NCBI GenBank assembly: GCA_024692805.1
Contig: JAILMD010000047.1
Coordinates: forward strand, 1-21,759
Source: a bacterium
GTDB taxonomy: Bacteria; Bacillota; Clostridia; Christensenellales; UBA1242
Length of the DNA stretch: 21,759 nucleotides
Reading direction: 5' to 3'
This document shows positions 7,404 through 14,798 of this stretch, one piece after another (the stretch's first letter is position 1; the number at the start of each line of letters is the position of its first letter). The notes below the pieces were generated by a model. The model was given only the letters and a program-made list of their open reading frames with translations. It was not told the DNA's origin and did no database searches. The position numbers and the translations under genes are program-made.

Positions 7404-8085
7404 TGACCTTCATTTAAGTAATGCTTGCGATAAACCAATGGATATCTTTGGCGATAATTGGAGCGATTATCAATCAAAGATTAAAGAAAATTGGCAAAAG
7501 AAAGTCGGTAAAAACGACATTGTTTTGGTTGCCGGCGATATTAGTTGGGCGCTTAAATTAGAAGAAGCTATTCCAGACCTTGAGTGGCTCAGCGAACTTA
7601 ACGGAACTAAAATTATTATTAAGGGCAATCACGAATTGTGGTGGCAAAGTTTGGCTAAGGTTAAGCAAGTTTTACCTAAAAATATTATTGCCCTTCAAAA
7701 TAACAGTGTTAAAATTGGCAATGTGATTTTTTGCGGAACAAGGGGATGGCAGGTTAGCGAACATAACAAACCTTTACCTAAAGAAGATCAAAAGATTTAT
7801 GATCGTGAGGTTATAAGGCTTGGCTTAACTTTAAATGACATGGAAAAGCAAAGGCAAGAGGGCGATAAGGTAATCTGTTTATTTCATTATCCGCCTTTTA
7901 ACTATAACAAAGACGATAATGAGTTTACTGCTCAATTTAAAGAGCATAAAGTTGACGCCGTTGTTTTTGGCCATCTTCATGGAAAACAGGTTAATATGCC
8001 GCTAGTTCAAGAAAAAGATGGAATAACCTATTATTTGACGGCAACCGACCAGGTTGGACACACCCCTGTTAAGATAAACTTCTAA
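7384..8085 (+). CDS. Calcineurin-like metallophosphoesterase
   Basis: A predicted cytoplasmic phosphohydrolase of the calcineurin-like superfamily (similar to COG1768-type proteins); the substrate is unknown. In 233 aa the metal-binding motifs are complete: DLH (Asp8, His10), GD (Asp52), GNHE (81-84), a histidine in FHYPP, and GHLH near residue 200. There is no signal peptide or membrane segment. Its ATG lies 20 nt inside ysxC with a GGAG ribosome site (~7375-7378), so translation is likely coupled. The link to the ribosome-assembly GTPase is positional only. The gene is followed by the terminator at 8177-8200. Confidence 0.9.
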   Translation: MKIWALSDLHLSNACDKPMDIFGDNWSDYQSKIKENWQKKVGKNDIVLVAGDISWALKLEEAIPDLEWLSELNGTKIIIKGNHELWWQSLAKVKQVLPKNIIALQNNSVKIGNVIFCGTRGWQVSEHNKPLPKEDQKIYDREVIRLGLTLNDMEKQRQEGDKVICLFHYPPFNYNKDDNEFTAQFKEHKVDAVVFGHLHGKQVNMPLVQEKDGITYYLTATDQVGHTPVKINF

Positions 8086-8176
8086 ATTTGATGACTTGAA
8101 CCAAAATTAAAAAAGAACGATATTAACACTAGTTGTTTTGCTATTTTTTGGTAAAAGTCAACAAAACAAATGTTTG

Positions 8177-8200
8177 AAAAGTGGTTTAACCACTTTTTTT
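8177..8200 (+). terminator. Intrinsic terminator upstream of the dcw cluster
   Basis: A 9-bp stem (8177-8185 with 8189-8197, AAAAGTGGT against ACCACTTTT) with a TTA loop and continuing T residues. It ends the ysxC-phosphoesterase transcript. The stem contains the same AAAGTGG heptamer that recurs as the putative MraZ box downstream. In the 8086-8357 gap the only signals seen are this hairpin, the repeats at 8251-8299 and the mraZ promoter. Confidence 0.8.
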
Positions 8201-8250
8201 ATTGCCTTCTTTGCTAGAAAAAATGGGCGATTTATAAATAATGTCGAAAA

Positions 8251-8270
8251 AGTTGTTAACAGTTGTTAAA
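8251..8270 (+). repeat. Tandem decamer repeat upstream of the mraZ boxes
   Basis: Two adjacent 10-bp units, AGTTGTTAAC (8251-8260) and AGTTGTTAAA (8261-8270), differing only in the last base. They lie 30-50 nt upstream of the mraZ -35 box with the same 10-bp period as the AAAGTGG pair. A regulatory role is inferred from position and helical phasing. Confidence 0.45.
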
Positions 8271-8282
8271 AACTTTGTTAAA

Positions 8283-8299
8283 AAAGTGGTCAAAAGTGG
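8283..8299 (+). promoter_or_regulatory. Putative MraZ operator: two AAAGTGG boxes, 10-bp period
   Basis: AAAGTGG occurs at 8283-8289 and again at 8293-8299, separated by three bases and directly abutting the -35 box of the mraZ promoter. MraZ proteins bind short GTG-containing direct repeats spaced by one helical turn upstream of their own gene; the Mollicute box AAAGTG[T/G] matches both copies. Autoregulation of the whole dcw cluster is therefore likely. Confidence 0.7.
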
Positions 8300-8328
8300 T
8301 TGAAATTAAGAACAGGGTGTTTTATAAT
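8300..8328 (+). promoter_or_regulatory. Promoter of the mraZ-ftsW cluster
   Basis: TTGAAA (8300-8305), a 17-nt spacer and a perfect TATAAT (8323-8328). Transcription would start near 8335, followed by a GGGAGGGG ribosome site (8343-8350) before mraZ. A weaker second candidate lies upstream (TTGCTA at about 8210, TATAAA near 8232). Confidence 0.8.
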
Positions 8329-8357
8329 GCAATTGTAGTAAAAGGGAGGGGCTAACT

Positions 8358-8783
8358 ATGCTAATAGGAACCTATAAACATAGCATTGATGAAAAAAAGC
8401 GTATGCGCGTTCCTGCTAAGCTTAAAGCCAGCCTTGGTTCTGGATTCATCATTACCAAGGGAAGCGATAATTGCCTTTTTGCTTTTACTAAAGAAGATTT
8501 TGAAGAAAGCGTTGTATCAAAGATAAAAAATGTTGCAATGTTTGATAGCGCTAACCAAAAATCTTTAAGGCTTCTTCTTGCTAGCGCTTTTGAGGCAGAA
8601 GAAGATAACCAGGGCAGAATTTTAGTTCCACAAGAATTAAGAGACTATGCCAAAATAAAAAAACAAATTGTTTTCATTGGCGCAGGAAACAGGGTTGAGA
8701 TTTGGGCTGAAGAAGTTTGGGAAGAATATTCAACTGGTGATTTTGATAGCCTTTCTAGTGATTTAGCCAATTTAGGTGTTTAA
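8358..8783 (+). CDS. mraZ: Transcriptional regulator MraZ
   Basis: DNA-binding protein of the SpoVT/AbrB fold that controls the division and cell-wall cluster by binding repeats in front of its own gene. The 141-aa length is typical. Two tandem half-domains are visible: the first with the hallmark YKHSIDEKKRMRVP (6-19), the second with DNQGRILVPQELR (about 78-90). Candidate operators lie at 8283-8299. Its stop codon overlaps the rsmH ATG by one base (TAATG). Confidence 0.96.
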   Translation: MLIGTYKHSIDEKKRMRVPAKLKASLGSGFIITKGSDNCLFAFTKEDFEESVVSKIKNVAMFDSANQKSLRLLLASAFEAEEDNQGRILVPQELRDYAKIKKQIVFIGAGNRVEIWAEEVWEEYSTGDFDSLSSDLANLGV

Positions 8784-9718
8784 TGGATTTCGTTCATGTT
8801 CCGGTTATGCTCAATGAGTGCTTGGGTGGGCTTAACCTTAAAGATGATGGAATTTATGTTGACGCAACAATTGGCGGGGCTGGTCATTCGCTAGAAATAT
8901 TAAAACGAACAAAATCAGCAAAATTAATCGGCATTGATCAAGATAAAGATGCAATAGCTGTTTGCCGCGATAGGTTAAAAGCCTATAAAGAAAGAGTTAC
9001 CTTAGTTTCAGATAACTTTTCAAATCTCGATAAAATTTTAGAAGAATTAAAAATTGAAAAAATTGATGGCATCTTAATCGACTTGGGGGTTTCGAGCTAT
9101 CAATTAGACAACGGTTCGCGAGGCTTTTCATTTAGGTTTGACTCACCGCTTGATATGAGGATGAACCAAGATCAAAAACTTGACGCAAAATTTGTTGTAA
9201 ATAATTATGGCGAAGGCGAACTAAAGAGGATAATATTTGACTATGGTGAGGAACGATTTGCTCCGCGCGTTGCTCACAAGATAGTAGAAACTAGGAGCAA
9301 AAAACCAATTGAAACAACTTTTGAACTAAGAGATTTAATTTTGTCTTGCGTTCCAAATGCTCATGGGAAAGCAATGGATAGCGTTCAAAGAGTGTTTCAA
9401 GCAATAAGAATTTGTGTTAATGGCGAGCTTGATGTTATTGGGAAAACCATCAATCAAGCAGTTAGTCATCTAAACAAGGGCGGGCGAATCGTGATTTTAA
9501 CTTTCCACAGCCTCGAGGATAGGATCGTTAAAACAAAATTCAAAGAGCTCGCAACTAACTGCATTTGTCCGCCAGAGTTTCCGGTTTGCGTTTGTGGGGG
9601 AGACAACGCTAAACTAAAACTTATAACAAACAAACCAATTATTGCTTCAAGTGATGAACTTAAAATTAATTCAAGAAGTTCGTCAGCAAAATTAAGAATT
9701 GCAGAAAAGATTAAGTAA
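8783..9718 (+). CDS. rsmH: 16S rRNA (cytosine(1402)-N(4))-methyltransferase
   Basis: S-adenosylmethionine-dependent methylation of N4 of C1402 in the decoding centre of 16S rRNA. It has 311 aa. Visible blocks are HVPVMLNE (5-12), the SAM-binding DATIGGAGHS (27-36), ILIDLGVSSYQLD near 108, the RGFSFR...PLDMRM region, and RVFQAIRICVNGEL near 215. It overlaps mraZ by one base, the classical mraZ-rsmH arrangement. A 56-nt gap with a strong ribosome site separates it from the next gene. Confidence 0.97.
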   Translation: MDFVHVPVMLNECLGGLNLKDDGIYVDATIGGAGHSLEILKRTKSAKLIGIDQDKDAIAVCRDRLKAYKERVTLVSDNFSNLDKILEELKIEKIDGILIDLGVSSYQLDNGSRGFSFRFDSPLDMRMNQDQKLDAKFVVNNYGEGELKRIIFDYGEERFAPRVAHKIVETRSKKPIETTFELRDLILSCVPNAHGKAMDSVQRVFQAIRICVNGELDVIGKTINQAVSHLNKGGRIVILTFHSLEDRIVKTKFKELATNCICPPEFPVCVCGGDNAKLKLITNKPIIASSDELKINSRSSSAKLRIAEKIK

Positions 9719-9774
9719 CTCAACAAGTTTTTTGGATAAACAAAACGATAGGATAAACAAAAAAGGAGGGGAAT

Positions 9775-10419
9775 ATGGTTACAACTGAAACGAGAACAAG
9801 AACTGAAACAGAGCCTAATTATTTTTCTAACCGTTTTTATGATGACCAAGATGACGAAGTAAGTCAAATCAGCACCCCAACTTATACTCCATCATCTTAT
9901 ACTTATGAAGACGAAGATGATGAGCCTGCTTATAGCGTTGAAAGAGAATATAACTCTAGGGAAGATAACGAAGTTGATTCTGGTTATAGAGTTGTTAATT
10001 CTGGATTAACTGAAATTAAGCGCAAAGATAATGTTTTAGTTACTGAAAATTATGAAAAACAAAAAATCAGCTTAAGCCCAAGGCTTAAGATTGCTTTTAG
10101 CGTCGCATGCGTTGTTTTTGCTTTACTTGTTGCATTCGTTATTTATAACGCAGTTGCAATAGGAAACGCTAAGGCCCAAATTGCTCAGGTTTCTCAACAG
10201 GTTAGCGCAGAAAGCCAAGTTATAAACGAGCTTGAAAGCGAATATAATTACCTTGGAACAGACCAAACAATTAAAAACAGCCTCGGCAACGAATATGTTT
10301 ATGCAACTAGCACAAACAAAGTTTATGTTGACGCTCCGGTTCTAGACGAAGTTGTTGAAACAAAAACCCCAACCAACTGGTTTAACGGGCTTTGTGAGTT
10401 TTTATCAAGTTTGTTCTAG
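9775..10419 (+). CDS. ftsL: FtsL-like division protein with long acidic N-terminal tail
   Basis: Assigned by topology and position, since FtsL proteins are barely conserved in sequence. In 214 aa there is an acidic, Tyr/Ser/Thr-rich cytoplasmic tail (1-95), a single membrane segment (about 105-127), a short predicted coiled coil (about 128-160), and a C-terminal extracytoplasmic tail. FtsL normally forms a trimeric coiled-coil complex with DivIC/FtsB and DivIB/FtsQ and activates FtsW-PBP at the septum. The gene sits exactly at the ftsL position between rsmH and the PBP. Its ribosome site (AAAGGAGGGG, 9761-9770) is near-perfect, implying high translation. It is longer than the usual ~100-120 aa, mainly through the N-terminal tail. 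Confidence 0.75.
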   Translation: MVTTETRTRTETEPNYFSNRFYDDQDDEVSQISTPTYTPSSYTYEDEDDEPAYSVEREYNSREDNEVDSGYRVVNSGLTEIKRKDNVLVTENYEKQKISLSPRLKIAFSVACVVFALLVAFVIYNAVAIGNAKAQIAQVSQQVSAESQVINELESEYNYLGTDQTIKNSLGNEYVYATSTNKVYVDAPVLDEVVETKTPTNWFNGLCEFLSSLF

Positions 10420-10428
10420 GAGAACAAA

Positions 10429-12336
10429 ATGCAAATTAAATATACGTCCTTTAGTTTACAAAAGAGATTATTAGCATTCGCCTTGTTAATAGTCTTTTTT
10501 TTATCGCTGATTTTATTTCGGCTCTTTTACCTTCAGGTTATTATGGGCAAAACCCTTCAAGCAAAGGCAAGTGGCCAATGGCTAAGAGATTTGCCAACCG
10601 GCGCGGTTAGGGGTTCAATAACTGACAGAAATGGAGTTGTTTTAGCAAGCGATGAAGTTTGTTATGACGTTTATGTTAGGCCTAATGATATATTAAGCGC
10701 AGAAAGCGTTGCTTTGGTTTTATCTTCAAACATTGAAATAAGTTATAGTGAAGCGCTAGAAAAGGCAACAAAGAAAGGAATTGGTGAGATAAAAGTTGCT
10801 AGTCTTGTTTCAAGAGAAGTTATGCAAAACATTTTAAAAGATTATCAAAATGGTATCTTCTTCAGCCCAACAAGCAAAAGAAATTATACTTATGATAACT
10901 TATTATGTAATGTTTTGGGTTTTGTTAGTTCTGACAGAATTGGTCAAACCGGTCTTGAAGCCTATTATGATAAGTTTTTAAGCGGAGTTAACGGAGAAAG
11001 TTTAGTTGAAGCAGATATTAAAGGCAAAACACTTGAAGATTCCTCAACATATTATATTGAAGCGATTAATGGTTTAAATCTTAGTTTAACAATAGATTTT
11101 AGAATTCAAAAAGCCGTTGAAGAAATATTACAAGAGATGCAATATAACACTAACTCAAAAAGCGTTTCAGCAATTGTTTTAAACACTAAAACAAGCGAGA
11201 TTTTAGCGCTTGCAACTCTGCCTAATTTTGACCTTAATAATGTTCCGCGAGATGATGTTAACGCGCTTATGAATTTAAGCAGGTGCACTCCGCTAACTGA
11301 TGCCTATGAGCCCGGCTCAACTTTTAAGGTTGTAACCTGTGCCATTGCGATGGAATTAGGGCTAACAGGAGAGCACGATTATTTTTATTGCTCGGGCTAT
11401 CGAATAGTTAATGGCGTTAAAATTAATTGCCATAGGCATTCTGGTCACGGCTCACAAAGTTTGGCACAAGGGCTTTCTAATAGTTGCAACTGCGTTTTTA
11501 TGGAACTAGCAAATAGAATAGGGCTAGAGAACTTTTATAAATATCTTGACCTTTTTGGTTTAACTAGTGGTTATGGAATAGATTTTTATGGAGAGGGCAA
11601 GGCGGTAACAATGCCTAAAAATTTAGTAACAGCCGCCGATTTGGTTAGAATGGGCTTTGGGCAGTCTGTTGCTATAACTCCTATGGGTCTAATTAACGCA
11701 GTTAGCGCTATTGCTAATGGCGGAAACTTAATGCAACCATATTTCGTTAAAAGCATAGATAATGGGGTTAGCGTTCTTTATGAAAAACGGCCAACTAAAA
11801 TAAGGCAGGTTATTTCAAACGCCGTTAGCGAAAGTATGAATAGAATGCTTGAAAAAGTTGTTGATGGCGGAGGCGGAAAACGGGCGATGGTTGCTGGTTA
11901 TAGAATTGCTGGAAAAACCGGCACGGCGCAAAAATATGAAAATAATGCTATTGCTGATGGAAAATATGTTGCTTCGTTTATTGGTTATGCTCCTGCTGAT
12001 AATCCTGAGTTTACTGTTTTAGTTATTGCTGATGAGCCACAAGGCGCCTATTATGGCGGTGTTGTTAGCGCGCCTGTTGCCGGCCAAATTTTTGAAAAGA
12101 TTTTTGAGATTGAAAACCTTGAGCCAGGTCAAAGTTATGCTAGTGATCTTTTAAGCCTTGAAAAAACAATAACCCTTCCTAATTTAGTTGGAAAAACTAA
12201 AACCGAAGCGGTAACCGAGCTTATCCTTTTAGGGCTTCAATATCTTATTTCTGGCGATGGTAATATCGTTTTAGGTCAACTTGACGAACCGGGAACGCTT
12301 GTTTATCAAAATGATATCATTTTGCTTATGATGTAA
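10429..12336 (+). CDS. ftsI: Class B penicillin-binding protein (FtsI/SpoVD type), one PASTA domain
   Basis: Membrane-anchored D,D-transpeptidase that cross-links septal or spore-cortex peptidoglycan. It has 635 aa. An N-terminal membrane segment (about 12-34) precedes the PBP dimerisation domain, which begins near GSITDRNG (64-71). The transpeptidase active site has STFK with Ser297 and Lys300, SCN at 352-354, and KTG at 496-498. A single C-terminal PASTA domain (about 580-635, TLPNLVGKTKTEAVTEL) may sense muropeptide or help localisation. Being the only class B PBP in the cluster next to ftsL and ftsW suggests the division role, but SpoVD has the same architecture and cannot be excluded. 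The ribosome site AGGAG overlaps the ftsL stop. Confidence 0.93.
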   Translation: MQIKYTSFSLQKRLLAFALLIVFFLSLILFRLFYLQVIMGKTLQAKASGQWLRDLPTGAVRGSITDRNGVVLASDEVCYDVYVRPNDILSAESVALVLSSNIEISYSEALEKATKKGIGEIKVASLVSREVMQNILKDYQNGIFFSPTSKRNYTYDNLLCNVLGFVSSDRIGQTGLEAYYDKFLSGVNGESLVEADIKGKTLEDSSTYYIEAINGLNLSLTIDFRIQKAVEEILQEMQYNTNSKSVSAIVLNTKTSEILALATLPNFDLNNVPRDDVNALMNLSRCTPLTDAYEPGSTFKVVTCAIAMELGLTGEHDYFYCSGYRIVNGVKINCHRHSGHGSQSLAQGLSNSCNCVFMELANRIGLENFYKYLDLFGLTSGYGIDFYGEGKAVTMPKNLVTAADLVRMGFGQSVAITPMGLINAVSAIANGGNLMQPYFVKSIDNGVSVLYEKRPTKIRQVISNAVSESMNRMLEKVVDGGGGKRAMVAGYRIAGKTGTAQKYENNAIADGKYVASFIGYAPADNPEFTVLVIADEPQGAYYGGVVSAPVAGQIFEKIFEIENLEPGQSYASDLLSLEKTITLPNLVGKTKTEAVTELILLGLQYLISGDGNIVLGQLDEPGTLVYQNDIILLMM

Positions 12337-12347
12337 TTGGAGGGGTT

Positions 12348-13778
12348 ATGGAATTATTCAAAATGCGACCAAAAGATTATATGATTTATGGAAACAACAA
12401 AGAGATTAGTCAAATTTCAAATGACACAAGAAACATTAAGCCAAATTCGTTATATTTCTGCATTAAGGGCGAAAACTTTAATGGTGAAGAATTAGCAAGT
12501 GAAGCCGTTAAAAAGGGAAGCGTTGCTATTGTTAGTGAAAACAAACTTAATTTAGATAAATCGGTTACTCAAATAATTGTTCCTTGCGCCAGAAGCGCAA
12601 TGAGTGAAATGGCAAACAAGTTTTATGGTGACCCAGCAAAAGATATGCTTAAAATTGCGGTAACGGGAACAAACGGCAAAACAACAACTACTATGCTTTT
12701 AAATAACGCTTTAACAAAGGCTGGGTTTAAGGTTGGGGTTATTGGAACAAACGGAACGCTAATTAATAATAAAAGCGTTAAATCTAATTTAACAACGCCT
12801 GACCCAATTGAGTTTTTTAGTTTGCTTGCTAAAATGAAAGAAGAAGGGGTTAACTGTGTTTGCTTTGAAGCAAGCGCCCACGCTTTAAGCCTTCATAAGC
12901 TTGACGGAATTAAAAGTGATATTGCAATTTTAACAAACATTAGCCAAGACCACCTTGACTATTTTAAAACAATGGAAAACTATGCTAATGCCAAAGCAAA
13001 GCTTTTCAGCAATAAAATGACTTCAATTGGAATAATAAACACTGATTCTCCGCTTGCTAACGAGATTGCTGATAACTGTAATGTTCCTGTTATAAGGCTT
13101 AGCGCTGATCATGGGAATGTTTTTATTGAAGATTTTAAACAAACAAATTCAGGAATTAGCTTTGTTTCTAACATTTACGGCAAAAAAGATAGATATAACA
13201 TGAAATTAAACGGCCATTTTAACGCTTTAAACGCCCTAAATGTTTTAGTTATAGGCCAAATACTCGAAATCAACAAAAACGTTGTTAAAACGGCTTTAAG
13301 TGAGGTCAAAGAAATTCCAGGAAGGTTTAATAGAATAGTTAAAAATGGGGTTAATTTTATTGTTGACTTTGCGCATACCCCTGAGGCCATTTTAAATTCT
13401 CTTAATGCTTCAAGAGAGCTTGCTGATAATTGTGGCGGAAAGCTAATTTGCGTTTTTGGTTGCGGCGGAAATCGTGATGCAACAAAGCGAAGCATAATGG
13501 GAAAAATTGCTTGTGATAACGCAGATAAGGTTATAATAACAAGCGACAACCCAAGAAATGAAGACCCAATGGAAATAATAAATAACATAAAAAGCGGAAT
13601 AACTGAATATACTAACTATGTCATTGAGCCAAACAGGGCTAAGGCAATTAAACTTGCCTATGACCAAGCAAATGCTAATGATGTTATCGCGGTTTTAGGC
13701 AAAGGTTGTGAAAACTATTTTGAAGTTAAAGGAGAGAAGTTGCCTTATAGCGACAGCGAAGAAATAGGTAAGATTTAG
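12348..13778 (+). CDS. murE: UDP-MurNAc-tripeptide synthetase, meso-DAP type
   Basis: Cytoplasmic ATP-dependent ligase adding the third amino acid to UDP-MurNAc-L-Ala-D-Glu. It has 476 aa with the three Mur-ligase domains. The ATP loop GTNGKTTTT is at 107-115, the substrate block TTPDP near 149, and the specificity motif DNPR at 400-403. DNPR is the signature for meso-diaminopimelate; lysine-adding enzymes have a different motif. The cell wall is therefore predicted to be of DAP type. A GGAGGGG ribosome site precedes the start. murF is not between murE and mraY (9-nt gap). Confidence 0.96.
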   Translation: MELFKMRPKDYMIYGNNKEISQISNDTRNIKPNSLYFCIKGENFNGEELASEAVKKGSVAIVSENKLNLDKSVTQIIVPCARSAMSEMANKFYGDPAKDMLKIAVTGTNGKTTTTMLLNNALTKAGFKVGVIGTNGTLINNKSVKSNLTTPDPIEFFSLLAKMKEEGVNCVCFEASAHALSLHKLDGIKSDIAILTNISQDHLDYFKTMENYANAKAKLFSNKMTSIGIINTDSPLANEIADNCNVPVIRLSADHGNVFIEDFKQTNSGISFVSNIYGKKDRYNMKLNGHFNALNALNVLVIGQILEINKNVVKTALSEVKEIPGRFNRIVKNGVNFIVDFAHTPEAILNSLNASRELADNCGGKLICVFGCGGNRDATKRSIMGKIACDNADKVIITSDNPRNEDPMEIINNIKSGITEYTNYVIEPNRAKAIKLAYDQANANDVIAVLGKGCENYFEVKGEKLPYSDSEEIGKI

Positions 13779-13787
13779 GAGAAACAG

Positions 13788-14789
13788 GTGGAAGCAAAAC
13801 TAATAATAGCGTTTTTGGTTTGTTTTATTTTTAGTTTAGTTTTGCTTCCTTTTGTTATTTTTGTTTTACGAAAGCAAAAAATTAAGCAAACAATTCTTCA
13901 TTACGTAACAATGCACGAAGGCAAAAGCGGAACGCCAACAATGGGCGGAATTGGTTTTATTATTCCCATTGCTGTTGTTAGCCTTGCTTTTAGTTTTGGC
14001 GCTAAAACTCAGGCGCTTATGACAATTATTGTTACTGTTTCATTTGCGTTAATTGGGTTTATTGATGATTTTATTAAATTTAAGTTTAAACAAAACCTTG
14101 GGCTTAGGCCTTACCAAAAGATAATAAGCCAACTAGCAATTAGTGTTGCCGTTGCAATCTTTGTTTATAAAAATCAATTAATTGGCGGGGTTATAAATTT
14201 GCCATTTTCAAAAAACTATATTGATATTGGTGCCTTTATAATTCCCTTTACAATTTTTATTTTTTTAGCAACAACAAATAGCGTTAATTTAACTGATGGG
14301 CTTGATGGGCTTGCTAGCGGAGTTAGTGCTTCATTTTTGCTCACGTTTTTATTAGTTATGCTAACGCAATTAGCAAGTAGAAATGCTCATGAAAGCGCCC
14401 AACTAGTTAGCGAGCAAACTAACATAATGATTGTTTGCGCTTCAACAATCGGTGCGCTTTTAGCCTTTTTAATCTTTAACTCAAACCCAGCAAAAGTTTT
14501 TATGGGTGACGTTGGCTCGCTTAGTTTAGGCGGGCTTATTGCAAGCGTTTGCATTTTTTCGCGAAACTCATTGTTTATTCCAATAATTGGGGCATGTTTT
14601 GTTGCGTCAAGTGTGTCAGTTATTATTCAAGTTGCATATTTTAAAATGAAAAGGAAACGAGTTTTTTTGATGGCTCCGCTTCATCATCATTTTGAAAAGA
14701 AGGGGTTTAGCGAAACAAAAATAGTAACAGCCTATGTTGTTTTAACTTTAGTTTTAGGTTTTGTTTGTGTTTTATCAGAACTCGTTTAA
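13788..14789 (+). CDS. mraY: Phospho-N-acetylmuramoyl-pentapeptide transferase
   Basis: Integral membrane enzyme that transfers phospho-MurNAc-pentapeptide to undecaprenyl phosphate, making lipid I. It has 333 aa with about ten hydrophobic segments. Conserved features are GTPTMGG (48-54), the aspartate pair DD at 93-94, NSVNLTDGLDGL (164-175), VFMGDVGS, and the histidine motif APLHHHFEKKG near the C-terminus. The start is a GTG preceded by AGGAG overlapping the murE stop; no closer ATG exists. Confidence 0.97.
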   Translation: MEAKLIIAFLVCFIFSLVLLPFVIFVLRKQKIKQTILHYVTMHEGKSGTPTMGGIGFIIPIAVVSLAFSFGAKTQALMTIIVTVSFALIGFIDDFIKFKFKQNLGLRPYQKIISQLAISVAVAIFVYKNQLIGGVINLPFSKNYIDIGAFIIPFTIFIFLATTNSVNLTDGLDGLASGVSASFLLTFLLVMLTQLASRNAHESAQLVSEQTNIMIVCASTIGALLAFLIFNSNPAKVFMGDVGSLSLGGLIASVCIFSRNSLFIPIIGACFVASSVSVIIQVAYFKMKRKRVFLMAPLHHHFEKKGFSETKIVTAYVVLTLVLGFVCVLSELV

Positions 14790-14798
14790 GGGGGAAAC

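Noticed and set aside
8086..8357. Riboswitch or small RNA in the gap before mraZ
   Set aside because: Apart from the terminator hairpin and the short repeats, no conserved riboswitch core or extended secondary structure was apparent by eye.
13175..13667. Antisense open frames within murE, and similar ones across tig, murD, ftsW and the ABC genes
   Set aside because: They lie opposite well-conserved genes, have no ribosome sites and no recognisable domains; they are shadows.
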